From an uncultured Clostridia bacterium (GTDB lineage: Bacteria; Bacillota; Clostridia; TANB77; UBA1234): DNA of 64,000 nucleotides. Position 1 is the first letter of the stretch. Each line of letters begins with the position of its first letter. Positions 1-7,122 of this stretch are shown here, one piece after another. Position numbers and translations under genes: made by a program. The DNA lies in contig CAKPAA010000007.1 in NCBI GenBank assembly GCA_934132775.1, positions 1-64,000 of the forward strand, written 5' to 3'. The notes under the pieces were generated by a model. The model was not told the DNA's origin. It saw only the letters and a program-made list of their open reading frames with translations, and made no database searches.

Positions 1-113
1 CACTTCCTCCACTTCCACCTCACGATGGATAGCTTGTGCCTCTCTATGTGGTTAGCGATATGTACCCCCACTACGGACTTTCACCGATTAACTAAACGAC
101 ATGCCTGTCGCAC
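1..113 (-). mobile_element. Group II intron, 5' end only (runs off the window edge)
   Basis: Read on the minus strand, the segment starting near 113 begins GTGCGACAGGCATGTCG, followed 15-20 bases later by GGTGAAAGTCCG. This start and the GGTGAAAGTCC element are typical of domain I of bacterial group II introns. The exact first base (113 or 115) is uncertain because of a GTGTGTG run. The intron starts immediately after the T-tract of a terminator, the insertion preference known for class C (IIC) introns. Its reverse transcriptase would lie beyond the left edge, so I cannot tell whether it is intact. Confidence 0.72.
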
Positions 114-120
114 ACACATA

Positions 121-152
121 AAAAGAGTTGCCCAATTTTGAGCAACCCTTTT
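121..152 (-). terminator. Rho-independent terminator of the 91-aa gene
   Basis: Stem AAAAGaGTTGC/GCAACcCTTTT with an AT-rich loop lies directly after the stop codon at 159. On the minus strand it is followed by TTTTTATG and then by the group II intron start. Confidence 0.7.
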
Positions 153-158
153 TCAATC

Positions 159-434
159 TTAAAATCCAAATGCATCCTCAGAAGATGAGGTCAAACCGTG
201 GTCCTGACGCCAGAGAAACTTCTCACCAGCACTCATTCCCATCGGCATCCCCATCTCAATCTCTTCCTCGGTACGATCGTCGATAATAACGTCGTTTTCA
301 AGAGGATTTTCAGGAATACTGTCATCCCAATACTTACGAGAAAGAATCTTCACTCTCCGCTCGTCTTCCTTGCTGAGATTGACAATTTTTCCATTGATAA
401 TAAGCACCAAATCAACCTCATCGATACGACTCAT
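159..434 (-). CDS. Small acidic protein of unknown function (91 aa)
   Basis: I do not recognise this gene. The product is small and soluble, rich in Asp/Glu, with a hydrophobic segment near residues 8-14, a basic patch near residues 25-35 and a Met/Gly-rich stretch near residues 60-70. No signal peptide or membrane helix is visible. The ATG is preceded at good distance by AAGGAGG, so it is probably expressed. It is divergent from spoIIID and followed by its own terminator, hence monocistronic. Confidence 0.6.
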   Translation of the reverse strand: MSRIDEVDLVLIINGKIVNLSKEDERRVKILSRKYWDDSIPENPLENDVIIDDRTEEEIEMGMPMGMSAGEKFLWRQDHGLTSSSEDAFGF

Positions 435-725
435 AATTTTTTCCTCCTTAAATGTTCTCGTTCATTTTTGCCACTACGTAAGGAGAAAAGTTTAAAAACT
501 TCTTCCACGTTCAATTTATCATATTTTATGTAAAATTGCAAGCGGTTTACGTAAATTATATCATTTACTTTCGTGTACGAAACAAATCCTGGTCTTTAAA
601 ATATCGCCAATTTTATCATTAGCACCTCAAAAACATATCAAGCATACGTTCTTATAATACTTATGTAATAAGACAACTTCCTATTGAATACAATTTACAA
701 AGCGTATTTAAAAGGGGGTTTTCTC
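435..725. other. Divergent intergenic region between the 91-aa gene and spoIIID
   Basis: It holds a perfect palindrome TTTACGTAAA at 546-555 next to a second GTAAAT..ATTTAC inverted repeat (550-567), possibly an operator for the leftward gene. A TATAAT at 653-658 is a candidate -10 for spoIIID, but I see no matching -35 and could not identify a convincing sigma-E promoter. Confidence 0.35.
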
Positions 726-1001
726 GTGAAGAAAGTCTACATAGAGGAACGTGCTGTTGAACTTGCACATTATATTATAGATAATAAAGATACTGTACGC
801 GGTGCCGCCAAAAAATTTGGAGTATCAAAATCTACCGTACATAAAGATATCACTGAAAGACTAAAGAAAATAAATCTATCACTTGCTAACGAAGCAAAAA
901 AAATTTTAGATGAAAATAAAGCAGAACGACACTTAAGAGGAGGTGAAGCAACAAGACTAAAATATAGTACCAAACACAGTTTTAGCAGTGAAAATAAGTA
1001 A
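726..1001 (+). CDS. spoIIID: Sporulation transcription factor SpoIIID
   Basis: SpoIIID is the small DNA-binding regulator that modifies sigma-E-dependent mother-cell transcription during endospore formation. The 91-residue product matches the family along its length: an N-terminal helical segment, a helix-turn-helix around FGVSKSTVHKD, and the conserved C-terminal RHLRGGEATRLKY block. The start is the GTG at 726, with AAAGGGGG about 8 bases upstream; an upstream in-frame ATG at 684 lacks a ribosome-binding site. It is transcribed alone and ends in a hairpin shared with the convergent gatD-like gene. It shows that the organism is a spore former. Confidence 0.95.
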   Translation: MKKVYIEERAVELAHYIIDNKDTVRGAAKKFGVSKSTVHKDITERLKKINLSLANEAKKILDENKAERHLRGGEATRLKYSTKHSFSSENK

Positions 1002-1040
1002 AATTCAAAAAATGTGCCATCTCAAAAGTCCATAACAAAA

Positions 1041-1064
1041 ATGCGTGAAAACTCACGCATTTTT
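1041..1064. terminator. Bidirectional terminator between spoIIID and the gatD-like gene
   Basis: Perfect 8-bp stem ATGCGTGA/TCACGCAT with an AAAC loop and a T/A run on each side. The right arm overlaps the stop codon of the convergent minus-strand gene. Confidence 0.85.
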
Positions 1065-1778
1065 ACTTGAATTTTTTCTCTTATTTAGTTCACTAAGCAC
1101 TAATTCATATCCATCGTATTCATTCTTGTAATCTATCTTTTTAATCTTGAAATTTGCTTTAACTTCTTTCATAATTTCAGAGACTAAATCCATTGCAAAA
1201 TAAGGATTTCTAGCTAATAATGGGCCTGATAAATGTGTGCCATAAAAATTTTTATATTTTACACCCTCATAATCATTATTTTCATTCTCGCCAATTCCAA
1301 ATTCAACTTTAAAAAGTGGATTCATATTGTGATATATTCTAGTGCTTTTATTTATAAAGCCAACAACTTCTCTCTTAAAATATTTACTAGTGTATATCAC
1401 ATCTGATGTTGTTCTATCGCTATCTCTTTTAGTTTCAAAGTCAAAAATTCCAAGTGTATCATTTCCATCAATAGATTTTCCAAACATTTCAAAAGAATTT
1501 CCTGTTGCAAGTAACACCTTTTTATCTTCTATGTATTTTCTAAAATCATCTTTGTATCTAACAATATCTCTAATAACCCTATCTAAGCTTCTTTCAGTAC
1601 CTGCACCAATAAAAACAAAGTTATAGCTGCTTATATCAAAGTCATCTTCTATTGTCTTTTTATCTATTGTTACACTTGCACCTTGGTCTTCCAAATATTT
1701 TTTCAACACAACAACATTTCCATAATCACCATATAAATTCAATATATCGTAATAAAGATGTAGTAATTTTATCTGCAT
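1053..1778 (-). CDS. GatD-like glutamine amidotransferase subunit lacking catalytic Cys and His
   Basis: GatD normally hydrolyses glutamine and passes ammonia to MurT, which amidates D-Glu of lipid II. The 241-residue length, the N-terminal LHLYYDILNLYGDYGN motif, FIGAGTER, and GTHLSGPLL near residues 180-188 place it in this family. However, the nucleophile-elbow segment reads LLATGNSFEMFG (residues 89-100), with Thr92 where the family has Cys, and the whole protein contains no cysteine. In the usual LHGP motif the His is replaced by Ser184. The gene starts 4 bases after murT; its ribosome-binding site is formed by the last two codons of murT. Family assignment is good, glutaminase activity is doubtful; it may be a structural or ammonia-using partner. 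Confidence 0.8.
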   Translation of the reverse strand: MQIKLLHLYYDILNLYGDYGNVVVLKKYLEDQGASVTIDKKTIEDDFDISSYNFVFIGAGTERSLDRVIRDIVRYKDDFRKYIEDKKVLLATGNSFEMFGKSIDGNDTLGIFDFETKRDSDRTTSDVIYTSKYFKREVVGFINKSTRIYHNMNPLFKVEFGIGENENNDYEGVKYKNFYGTHLSGPLLARNPYFAMDLVSEIMKEVKANFKIKKIDYKNEYDGYELVLSELNKRKNSSKNA

Positions 1779-1782
1779 TTTA

Positions 1783-3096
1783 TTACCTCCTATCTAAAAA
1801 TTTCATTCTATCTGAGAAACAAGTAATAACATAAATGTCACCTTCCGATTTTTCTTTAACCTCATTCATCATCTCATCTAAGTCACCTTTTGCAACGACT
1901 TTGTTCATATCAATTCCAGAAAATTCAAATCTTGTTACTAAATCGTGAACATATTTACCAGCAAGTACAACTTTTTTAACGCGGTCACTCTTTAAAAGCT
2001 CAAAATCAATATCCCAAAGCCACGATGTTTCGCTAGTAAAATATTTTCTGCTTACAGCATCAACAATTAAAACAACTGTACAAGGTTTGTTTTCTCTCAC
2101 AACATACAATAAAGACTGATTATATGAAATAGAATTTTCGTGCTTAGATGTAAGTAGCATTGCATTATGTCCATTTATTTCAAACTTTTGAACTCTATCA
2201 TTTTTCACAATATAGTTGTTCAAAGAGTTTACTATATTATTGTCTTTAATTCCAAGTAATCTAGCAACAGCAAACGTTGCCAACAAATTGTACGCATTGT
2301 ATACACTTCTAAGATTCATCTTCAATTTATATTTTTCATTTATTGTCATTTCACCATTTGTAAGGTCTAGCGACGTAACTTTGTATTGAGGTTCAACTCT
2401 ATGGTGACCACAATTTGGGCAATTATAAGAGCCAATGTGGTTATAATGATAATACTCATAAGTAAGCGGTTCTTTACAGTTTGGACAATAAGCGCCATCA
2501 TTATAAGCACTATCATTTGTTTTCTTAGATAACTGATTCTTCTCCATTCCAAAATAAGTAACACCTGTTTTCTTATAGCCATACAACGAAGATAAAGGAT
2601 CATCTGCATTAAGTATCAAATGAATATCGTCAGAAATTGCTTCCTTGATAATGTCATAAATAAGCTCTGGGTGACCATTTCTAGTCATTTGGTCTCTATA
2701 CAAATTAGTAACAACAAGATACTTAGGTCTAAAATATTTAAGAGTACGTCTCAAATATCTCTCATCACTTTCAATAACAAGCACATCTTTTTTCACTTCA
2801 CCCTTTAAATTACAAGCATTCAAAATCATAGTAGTAACACCCTCAGTTTGATTTGAACCTTCTTTGTTGCAACCAACATTATAGCCATTACTTTCCAAAG
2901 TGCTACAAATCATCTCAACTGTCGAAGTTTTACCGTTGCTTCCAGTTACAACAATAATATCATCTGGTAAAGTAATCTTTTTCAATATATTCTTGTCCAA
3001 CTTCAAAGCAATTTTTCCCGGCATACTGCTACCTTTACCAACTAATTTACCAAATATATATATAAGTTTACTAATCAAAATAATTAAAGATTTCAT
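1783..3096 (-). CDS. murT: Lipid II isoglutaminyl synthase subunit MurT
   Basis: MurT is a Mur-ligase-like ATPase that activates the D-Glu carboxylate of lipid II for amidation. Visible features are an N-terminal hydrophobic segment (about 1-20), the ATP-binding loop TGSNGKTST (51-59), a ribbon of two CPNC pairs near residues 199-229 (typical of the MurT insertion), and a C-terminal DUF1727-type domain with SWLWDIDFE. At 437 aa the length is normal. AGGAGG lies upstream of the ATG. It forms a two-gene operon with the gatD-like gene. Its own key motifs look intact, unlike those of its partner. Confidence 0.9.
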   Translation of the reverse strand: MKSLIILISKLIYIFGKLVGKGSSMPGKIALKLDKNILKKITLPDDIIVVTGSNGKTSTVEMICSTLESNGYNVGCNKEGSNQTEGVTTMILNACNLKGEVKKDVLVIESDERYLRRTLKYFRPKYLVVTNLYRDQMTRNGHPELIYDIIKEAISDDIHLILNADDPLSSLYGYKKTGVTYFGMEKNQLSKKTNDSAYNDGAYCPNCKEPLTYEYYHYNHIGSYNCPNCGHHRVEPQYKVTSLDLTNGEMTINEKYKLKMNLRSVYNAYNLLATFAVARLLGIKDNNIVNSLNNYIVKNDRVQKFEINGHNAMLLTSKHENSISYNQSLLYVVRENKPCTVVLIVDAVSRKYFTSETSWLWDIDFELLKSDRVKKVVLAGKYVHDLVTRFEFSGIDMNKVVAKGDLDEMMNEVKEKSEGDIYVITCFSDRMKFLDRR

Positions 3097-3323
3097 AAAA
3101 CCTCCTAACTACAAGCAAATAAGTCACAGCCTATTGCTCATAAATCCAATAACTACATCACAAAAATACTATCACAATAAAATTGTACATTCAAGAAAAA
3201 ATAGGCAATTTTTAGGAAGAAAATTTATTAGCTTTAATTCTTAAATAGTATTATAAGTTTCAACTTTAAGAAGAATAATAAATACACAAACAAACTGCAA
3301 AATTTACAACTTTCTTATGATAT

Positions 3324-3361
3324 AAAAAAGCCCTTCTCACAATTTTGCAAGAAAGACTTTT
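3324..3361 (-). terminator. Terminator of the metallophosphoesterase gene
   Basis: On the minus strand a 12-bp stem AAAAGTCTTTCT/AGAAGGGCTTTT (two G-U pairs) is followed by T residues directly after the stop codon. Confidence 0.7.
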
Positions 3362-3366
3362 GAAAT

Positions 3367-4305
3367 TTAAGTCAAAGTAATCAACTTCTTCTTATCAGCT
3401 CTGCCACTGATAAACACAGATGGCCTATAAACCATCTCACGCTTAATAAACGAACCTGCTTCAACTATATAAATTTTAAGAGCAGAATCATATGTTACTT
3501 GATGAATGTGTCTATGACCAGATAGAATAAACCGAACCGGATATTTGACTCTTTTGTAATAAGAAACTAGCTGTTTATTCTGAGCAAACTTTTGGACCCT
3601 ATCATAAACAGGATTAACACCCTCTTGAAGATGCCCATACCCTTCAAGGTGCATTACACGTTTTGCAAAGCCTGCAATTATAAAATCCATCACATAAGTA
3701 TCGTAATATCGATAATTTATCCCAGCAGTAAACATCTTATATTCAATAGCCTTAAGTGGAGACGGCAAACCAAGTTGAACGTACATATACTCGTGATTAC
3801 CATTTACGGCAAAGTAATCAAGTGGAAAACGTGAAAGAATTGAAACCAAAATATTTTGCTGTTGATAATACATTCTAAGAACTTGCTTACGATAATTAGG
3901 ACTTTTATTTACAAGTTCGTAAGACAAAGACGAATCATCGATGGCATTAAAAGCATCTCCTGCAATAAAAACATATTTATGTCTCTTATTTTTCACCCTC
4001 TCATAATACTTAGCAAGTACATCAATAAGCACGTCTTCACAAAAATCCTTATGACCAACGTGAAAATCAGAAAGGTCCAACCAGTGAAATTCATTTGATT
4101 CTTCATAATCATACAGCTTGACAGTCGGAATACCTAAACGCTTCAACATAACCTTTTCGCCGTCTTTGTCGCCAATATGAATGGCTTGAAATCCGCATTT
4201 ATTGGCTACATCCAGAAAAATACTAGGTTCTATTCCGAGTATCTCTCGTTTTAAAGGAATATATTCCTCTGTCGCCTGCATAAGCACTTTAAGCATATTC
4301 CTCAT
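3367..4305 (-). CDS. Calcineurin-like metallophosphoesterase
   Basis: The protein carries the binuclear-metal motifs of the metallophosphoesterase fold in order: DLSDFHVGH near residue 77, GDAFNA near 116, GNHE near 170 and GHRHIH near 264. About 70 residues precede the first motif and may form a small extra domain. There is no signal peptide or membrane segment, so it is likely cytoplasmic. AGGAGG lies 9 bases upstream of the chosen ATG. It is monocistronic with its own terminator. The substrate (nucleotide, phosphoprotein or nucleic acid) cannot be told from the sequence. Confidence 0.8.
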   Translation of the reverse strand: MRNMLKVLMQATEEYIPLKREILGIEPSIFLDVANKCGFQAIHIGDKDGEKVMLKRLGIPTVKLYDYEESNEFHWLDLSDFHVGHKDFCEDVLIDVLAKYYERVKNKRHKYVFIAGDAFNAIDDSSLSYELVNKSPNYRKQVLRMYYQQQNILVSILSRFPLDYFAVNGNHEYMYVQLGLPSPLKAIEYKMFTAGINYRYYDTYVMDFIIAGFAKRVMHLEGYGHLQEGVNPVYDRVQKFAQNKQLVSYYKRVKYPVRFILSGHRHIHQVTYDSALKIYIVEAGSFIKREMVYRPSVFISGRADKKKLITLT

Positions 4306-4436
4306 TCATCAATACCTCCTATAAATTTACACGAGGATATAAAGCTCTACCGACAAGCACATTTTATAATCTAATTTTTGGATTGTCAAGGAAGTTAAAT
4401 AAAAACCACTTTGATATGTACAGCAATGCAAATTAT

Positions 4437-4479
4437 TAAAAAAAAAAACTGTTTGAAGCTTTTAGCAACAAACAGTTTT
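4437..4479 (-). terminator. Terminator of the 169-aa membrane protein gene
   Basis: Stem CAAAACTGTTTG/CAAACAGTTTTG, loop of 13 bases, then a run of more than ten T on the minus strand. Confidence 0.9.
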
Positions 4480-4488
4480 GCATTTCAA

Positions 4489-4998
4489 TTACCTGCCAAA
4501 GTATAGTACCCACTTTGTCTTAGCCATATTGATTTTTTCTTCCCTCAACTGCTTTATGCTAGCATTATTAGCAACATAAATTTCTAATTGTTGCTGCACA
4601 AGAGTATCAGCTTTAAGTTCAGGGAACAGTGTAACCAAAGTAATCGAACTTTCTTCTGTTTTTAGGTCAGCGAATGTATTGTGCTCATGTTCCAAATACT
4701 CTCTAACGATTTTATCAATGTCTCTCTCAATATTTGCATTTTCTTCTTGATACATTGCAATTTTGCTATCAATAGTGCTTTCAGTAGCTACTTCTATTGA
4801 CAGACTCCAAATATTGATAATAAATGTCAAAGCCACAAGCCCAAGCACCCAAGACATAAATGTGAAAAAACTATGGGTATCAAATTCATTATCGTGTCGG
4901 CTAGGATACTTTACCCGCAACACCAAAAATACAACGAAAGCGATAAGCACTACAACTAAGCCTAAAATCAACATACAGACCCTCCTTAAAATAGTCAT
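4489..4998 (-). CDS. Two-helix membrane protein with coiled-coil tail, unknown function
   Basis: The product (169 aa) has two hydrophobic helices (about 9-27 and 44-66) separated by a short polar loop, then a long charged helical region (about 80-160) ending in a basic, aromatic tail. The C-terminal pattern NNASIKQLREEKINMAK resembles the end of LemA-like or phage-encoded small membrane proteins, but I cannot assign a family. It is monocistronic, between the phosphoesterase gene and the tRNAs. A weak GGAGGG site precedes the ATG. Confidence 0.65.
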   Translation of the reverse strand: MTILRRVCMLILGLVVVLIAFVVFLVLRVKYPSRHDNEFDTHSFFTFMSWVLGLVALTFIINIWSLSIEVATESTIDSKIAMYQEENANIERDIDKIVREYLEHEHNTFADLKTEESSITLVTLFPELKADTLVQQQLEIYVANNASIKQLREEKINMAKTKWVLYFGR

Positions 4999-5201
4999 TT
5001 TACAAAAGTTGTCTATATATAAACCTGTGAAAAACAGGATTTCAAAAATAAGTCTAAGCTACGCTAGGACACTAGTATACCATATCAACATAATTTTTTC
5101 AATACCTAGGCTATTTTTTACATACATTAAAAAGCAAGTACCTTGCATTTGGGTGGCATCTTATTACCAACAACGAAATGGTCATTGGCATTTAAATGCA
5201 T

Positions 5202-5227
5202 AAAAAAAGAATAGTATTTCTACTATC
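5202..5227 (-). terminator. Terminator of the tRNA operon
   Basis: Minus-strand hairpin GATAGTA-GAAA-TACTATT followed by seven T, 47 bases beyond the tRNA-Tyr CCA end. Confidence 0.75.
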
Positions 5228-5273
5228 CTATCTCTCTACCCTTACCACAAACAATGTTCGTATAAGTATAGTT

Positions 5274-5358
<85 letters not shown>

Positions 5359-5376
5359 ATATTAAATTATTTGTCT

Positions 5377-5453
5377 TGGTGGATCTTCAGGGACTCGAAC
5401 CCCGGACCGACCGGTTATGAGCCGGTTGCTCTAACCAACTGAGCTAAAGATCC
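5377..5453 (-). tRNA. tRNA with CAT anticodon (elongator Met, or Ile2)
   Basis: 77-nt cloverleaf: acceptor GGATCTT/AAGATCC, D-arm AGCTCAGTTGGTTAGAGC, anticodon loop CTCATAA, T-arm GGTTCGAGTCC, encoded CCA. The CAT anticodon is read either as elongator Met or, after lysidine modification, as Ile2. Clostridial elongator Met tRNAs are similar, so I favour Met, but identity elements must be checked against TilS substrates. Confidence 0.9.
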
Positions 5454-5470
5454 ATCAGCTGACAAATGAT

Positions 5471-5499
5471 AGTATAATAAACTTTGGCTTTGTTGTCAA
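5471..5499 (-). promoter_or_regulatory. Sigma-A promoter of the tRNA pair
   Basis: TTGACA (5494-5499), 17-base spacer, TATACT (5471-5476) on the minus strand, 17 bases upstream of the CAT tRNA. Confidence 0.85.
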
Positions 5500-5633
5500 T
5501 ACAAAATTTATTTTTTTTGCTTTTTTCTGTCGCTTTTTCTTCAAAAGCTTGCTGCACAAGCAATTGAACAATATATTTTCTTGATGATTTTATATGTTTT
5601 GAAGAGAAAACAACTAGTTAATTCCCAACTCTA

Positions 5634-5771
5634 TCTGTTCAAGTACTACTTGCAAGAATATTTGTTTTCTTCTCTCCTTTATTTATTCAAGCATAATTGC
5701 TCCAACACTTACTTTTTGCTTCACCTTACTTATTCAAGTATAATTTGCAACAGCATTTATTTTCTTCTCTC
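5634..5771. repeat. Three degenerate tandem repeats of about 46 bp at the 3' end of the disulfide reductase gene
   Basis: Units lie at about 5634-5680, 5681-5726 and 5727-5771. Each contains TATTCAAG(T/C)AtaaTTGCaa followed by TTctTCtCtC. The right-hand unit encodes the C-terminal residues REENKCCCKLYLNK of the reductase. The other two lie beyond its stop codon and still resemble this tail when read in the same direction (for example REENKYSCK, stop, YLNR), now broken by stops and drift. Confidence 0.75.
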
Positions 5772-5944
5772 ATTTTCTTGCAAGGGCATATTGTATCTTC
5801 ATTAACTGTTAGTACACAAGGGCAGTGTCCGTCTTTCTTTTCTATTCCTACTAAAATTTTCTTAACGTGTTCTTCATCCTCGTTAAGTTTCATATTAGGA
5901 TTTATTTTTAATCCTTTTTCGATTATCTCGTTCATTTTATCCAC
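5726..5944 (-). CDS. Small ferredoxin:disulfide (thioredoxin) reductase-like Fe-S protein
   Basis: This 72-residue protein shows the cysteine pattern of the catalytic chain of ferredoxin-thioredoxin reductase: CPC at 41-43, CPC at 53-55 and a CCC cluster at 64-66, with TICPCKKMRE between them. The family uses a [4Fe-4S] cluster beside a redox disulfide to pass electrons from ferredoxin to a thioredoxin or redoxin. Compared with plant FTR the first spacing is shorter and the His of the CHC motif is Cys. It lies 42 bases after nrdG, near nrdH and nrdD, so I infer that it reduces the NrdH redoxin. The 3' end is tandemly repeated downstream. Confidence 0.8.
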   Translation of the reverse strand: MDKMNEIIEKGLKINPNMKLNEDEEHVKKILVGIEKKDGHCPCVLTVNEDTICPCKKMREENKCCCKLYLNK

Positions 5945-5986
5945 TTTCCTTTCTTTTTTTACGATATTTTTGTAATATTACCAACC

Positions 5987-6652
5987 TTATATTATTCCTC
6001 TAACTGTTGTTGGTAAATACTTGCAACACTCATCTTTAATTTCTAACATTTTCTCTCTTGCATATGGTATAACTGTTTTGTTAAAATCAAAATAATTTTG
6101 TAATACATAATTTTTTGAGCCTATTTCTTTCAAATATTTTGCTATGTTAACAACGTTATCCTCATTTATGTACTTAGGATATACAGTTGTTCTGAACTCA
6201 TAATTTATTCCACTTTTCAAAATTATGTCCATTGATTTTTTTATTTTTTCTACATCAACTTGTTTTTGTGTTATTTCATTGTAATTATCAAAATCATTTT
6301 TTACGTCCATTCCTACGTAATCTATCTTGTCTATTACTTTTTCTAATATTTCAGGTGTGTATCCATTTGTATGTATCCCTATTTTAAAGCCATTTTCATA
6401 TAATATATTTACTATTTTTTCAAAATCTGGATGTATTGTGCATTCTCCGCCAGATATTATTACGTGGTCTATAAAGTCTTTTCTGTCTAATAATTTGGGC
6501 AATATATCTTGTTCAAAATTCATTTCTTTTTCTTTCAAAAGACCTCTATTATAACAAAATTCACAGTCAAAATTGCAAACTCCCGTAAATAGTGTTGTAC
6601 ACACATTGTCTGGATAATCTATCATACTAGACCATATTACTGATTTAATCAT
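5987..6652 (-). CDS. nrdG: Anaerobic ribonucleotide reductase activating protein (radical SAM)
   Basis: This radical-SAM activase installs the glycyl radical on NrdD. The cluster motif CNFDCEFC (CxxxCxxC, near residues 27-34), the SGGE segment (about 70) and the length of 221 aa fit the NrdG/PflA-like family (COG1180 type). It is on the same strand as nrdD/nrdH, but a terminator hairpin and a 235-base gap separate it from them, so it probably heads its own transcript with the FTR-like gene. Confidence 0.88.
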   Translation of the reverse strand: MIKSVIWSSMIDYPDNVCTTLFTGVCNFDCEFCYNRGLLKEKEMNFEQDILPKLLDRKDFIDHVIISGGECTIHPDFEKIVNILYENGFKIGIHTNGYTPEILEKVIDKIDYVGMDVKNDFDNYNEITQKQVDVEKIKKSMDIILKSGINYEFRTTVYPKYINEDNVVNIAKYLKEIGSKNYVLQNYFDFNKTVIPYAREKMLEIKDECCKYLPTTVRGII

Positions 6653-6887
6653 CTTACTCTCCCCTTAACTTTCTCTTTTGCTAAAAGTTATTACTACATT
6701 TGATATTTTTATAACTGATTTTTTATTTATTTCAAATCGTTCCACTCATTTAAATTCTAAAAGAAATATTTTTTATTGCTAATATTCTGCATTAAAATAA
6801 ATCGTTTTTTATTCAATTTTTCATTTTTTGTGAAAATTTAAGCGAGCTAAAATAGCTCGCTTAATATTTGAACCATCTTTATTATAA
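6653..6887. other. Gap between nrdH and nrdG holding a terminator
   Basis: AT-rich spacer. The hairpin AGCGAGCTA-AAA-TAGCTCGCT (6841-6861) ends the nrdD-nrdH transcript on the minus strand. The remainder must hold the nrdG promoter, but I see no clear consensus. Confidence 0.7.
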
Positions 6888-7109
6888 TTACATTGCAACA
6901 ATGTTCTTTAATTCATCAACATTACCTGAGTATACTTTTCCGTTTACTTCAACAGCAGGCATTTGGTCTATATCAAGGCTAACCATTTTTGCTCTTGCCA
7001 TAAAATCTTCTTCTACATTAGCTTCCTCGAATTGTATATGACTATTTTTCATATAGCTCTTTAATTCCTCACACATTGGGCAATTTGGCATTGTGTATGT
7101 TTTAATCAT
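6888..7109 (-). CDS. nrdH: Glutaredoxin-like NrdH redoxin
   Basis: A 73-residue glutaredoxin-fold protein with the active-site motif CPMC at residues 10-13 and the cis-Pro segment MPAVEVNG near 53. NrdH-type redoxins deliver electrons to ribonucleotide reductases. It starts 13 bases after nrdD with an AGGAGG site, so the two are co-transcribed, and it is the likely reductant of this NrdD. A terminator follows the stop codon. Confidence 0.88.
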   Translation of the reverse strand: MIKTYTMPNCPMCEELKSYMKNSHIQFEEANVEEDFMARAKMVSLDIDQMPAVEVNGKVYSGNVDELKNIVAM

Positions 7110-7122
7110 TTTTAGCTCCTCC

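Noticed and set aside
198..533. 111-residue plus-strand frame opposite the small acidic gene
   Set aside because: The minus-strand gene has a strong ribosome-binding site and terminator; this frame has neither.
621..650. Sigma-E promoter for spoIIID (CATACGTT at 643-650)
   Set aside because: The -10-like element is present but no -35 at the right distance.
5634..5771. CRISPR-like array
   Set aside because: Only three degenerate, directly adjacent units, no unique spacers, and one unit is coding sequence.
5581..5805. Short plus-strand frames rich in Leu/Phe/Tyr over the tandem repeats
   Set aside because: They read antisense through decayed repeats and the FTR-like gene; no start signals.
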